A stretch of DNA of 42,500 nucleotides, from positions 712,277 to 754,776 of the forward strand of contig BFEA01000366.1 in NCBI GenBank assembly GCA_003427395.1, in the 5' to 3' direction. Below are positions 42,491 through 42,500 of this stretch, piece by piece (positions within the stretch are counted from its first letter, which is position 1; each line of letters starts with the position of its first letter). Under the pieces are notes generated by a model. That model was given only the letters and a program-made list of their open reading frames with translations. It was not told the origin of the DNA and did no database searches. The stretch is from Chara braunii (lineage: Eukaryota > Streptophyta > Charophyceae > Charales > Characeae). The position numbers were made by a program, and so were the translations under genes.

Positions 42491-42500
42491 GCTGATAGTC

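Overview
The window looks like nuclear DNA of a plant-lineage eukaryote: repeat-dense, with long microsatellites, decayed retroelements of several classes and one intact protein gene. A green alga or early streptophyte fits best. The intact gene is a plant-type cytosolic HSP70. The coiled-coil gag-like remnant at the right edge resembles, from memory only, predicted retroelement proteins of charophyte algae such as Chara; I could not search to confirm the species.

Layout. (1) 0.69-8 kb, minus strand: what looks like the 5' part of an LTR-type element. It has a TATA box near 7.74 kb, a 161-bp higher-order tandem array, an 18-nt primer-binding site matching the 3' end of tRNA-Asp at 5334-5351, a first ORF at 4.9-4.35 kb, then an operon-like chain of six ORFs (A1-A2-B1-B2-B3-C). 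Neighbouring ORFs join by ATGA, TGAATG or short overlaps. A1/A2 and B1/B2/B3 are tandem paralogues of two families I do not recognise; several carry in-frame stops or a frameshift. (2) 8-16 kb: mostly unassigned DNA with small duplications and one copy of a ~500-bp dispersed repeat. (3) 16.4-20 kb: a decayed Ty3/gypsy RT-RNase H fragment, an unassigned remnant, and a decayed reverse transcriptase with Penelope-like features. (4) 20-28 kb: a 121-bp AT-rich tandem array, a ~370-bp foldback, the second copy of the dispersed repeat, and short tandem duplications.

(5) 28,379-30,340, plus strand: an uninterrupted HSP70 ORF of 653 aa ending in EEVD, followed by a long TG-rich stretch and a ~477-bp tandem repeat (32.4-33.85 kb). 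(6) 36.4-38.7 kb: AT-rich direct and inverted repeats, a 28-nt poly(T), and GT/GA/CA microsatellites. (7) 38.87-39.64 kb: tandem repeats carrying a type I hammerhead ribozyme motif, with a second copy whose stems are kept by compensatory changes. (8) 39.9-42.5 kb: probable promoter and leader of another retroelement (TATA box, GA tract, TTGACC cluster) leading into a frameshifted gag-like ORF.

The items most worth a second look are the operon-like ORF chain inside an LTR-type element and the hammerhead ribozyme repeat. HSP70 is the only gene here that I would call functional with confidence.
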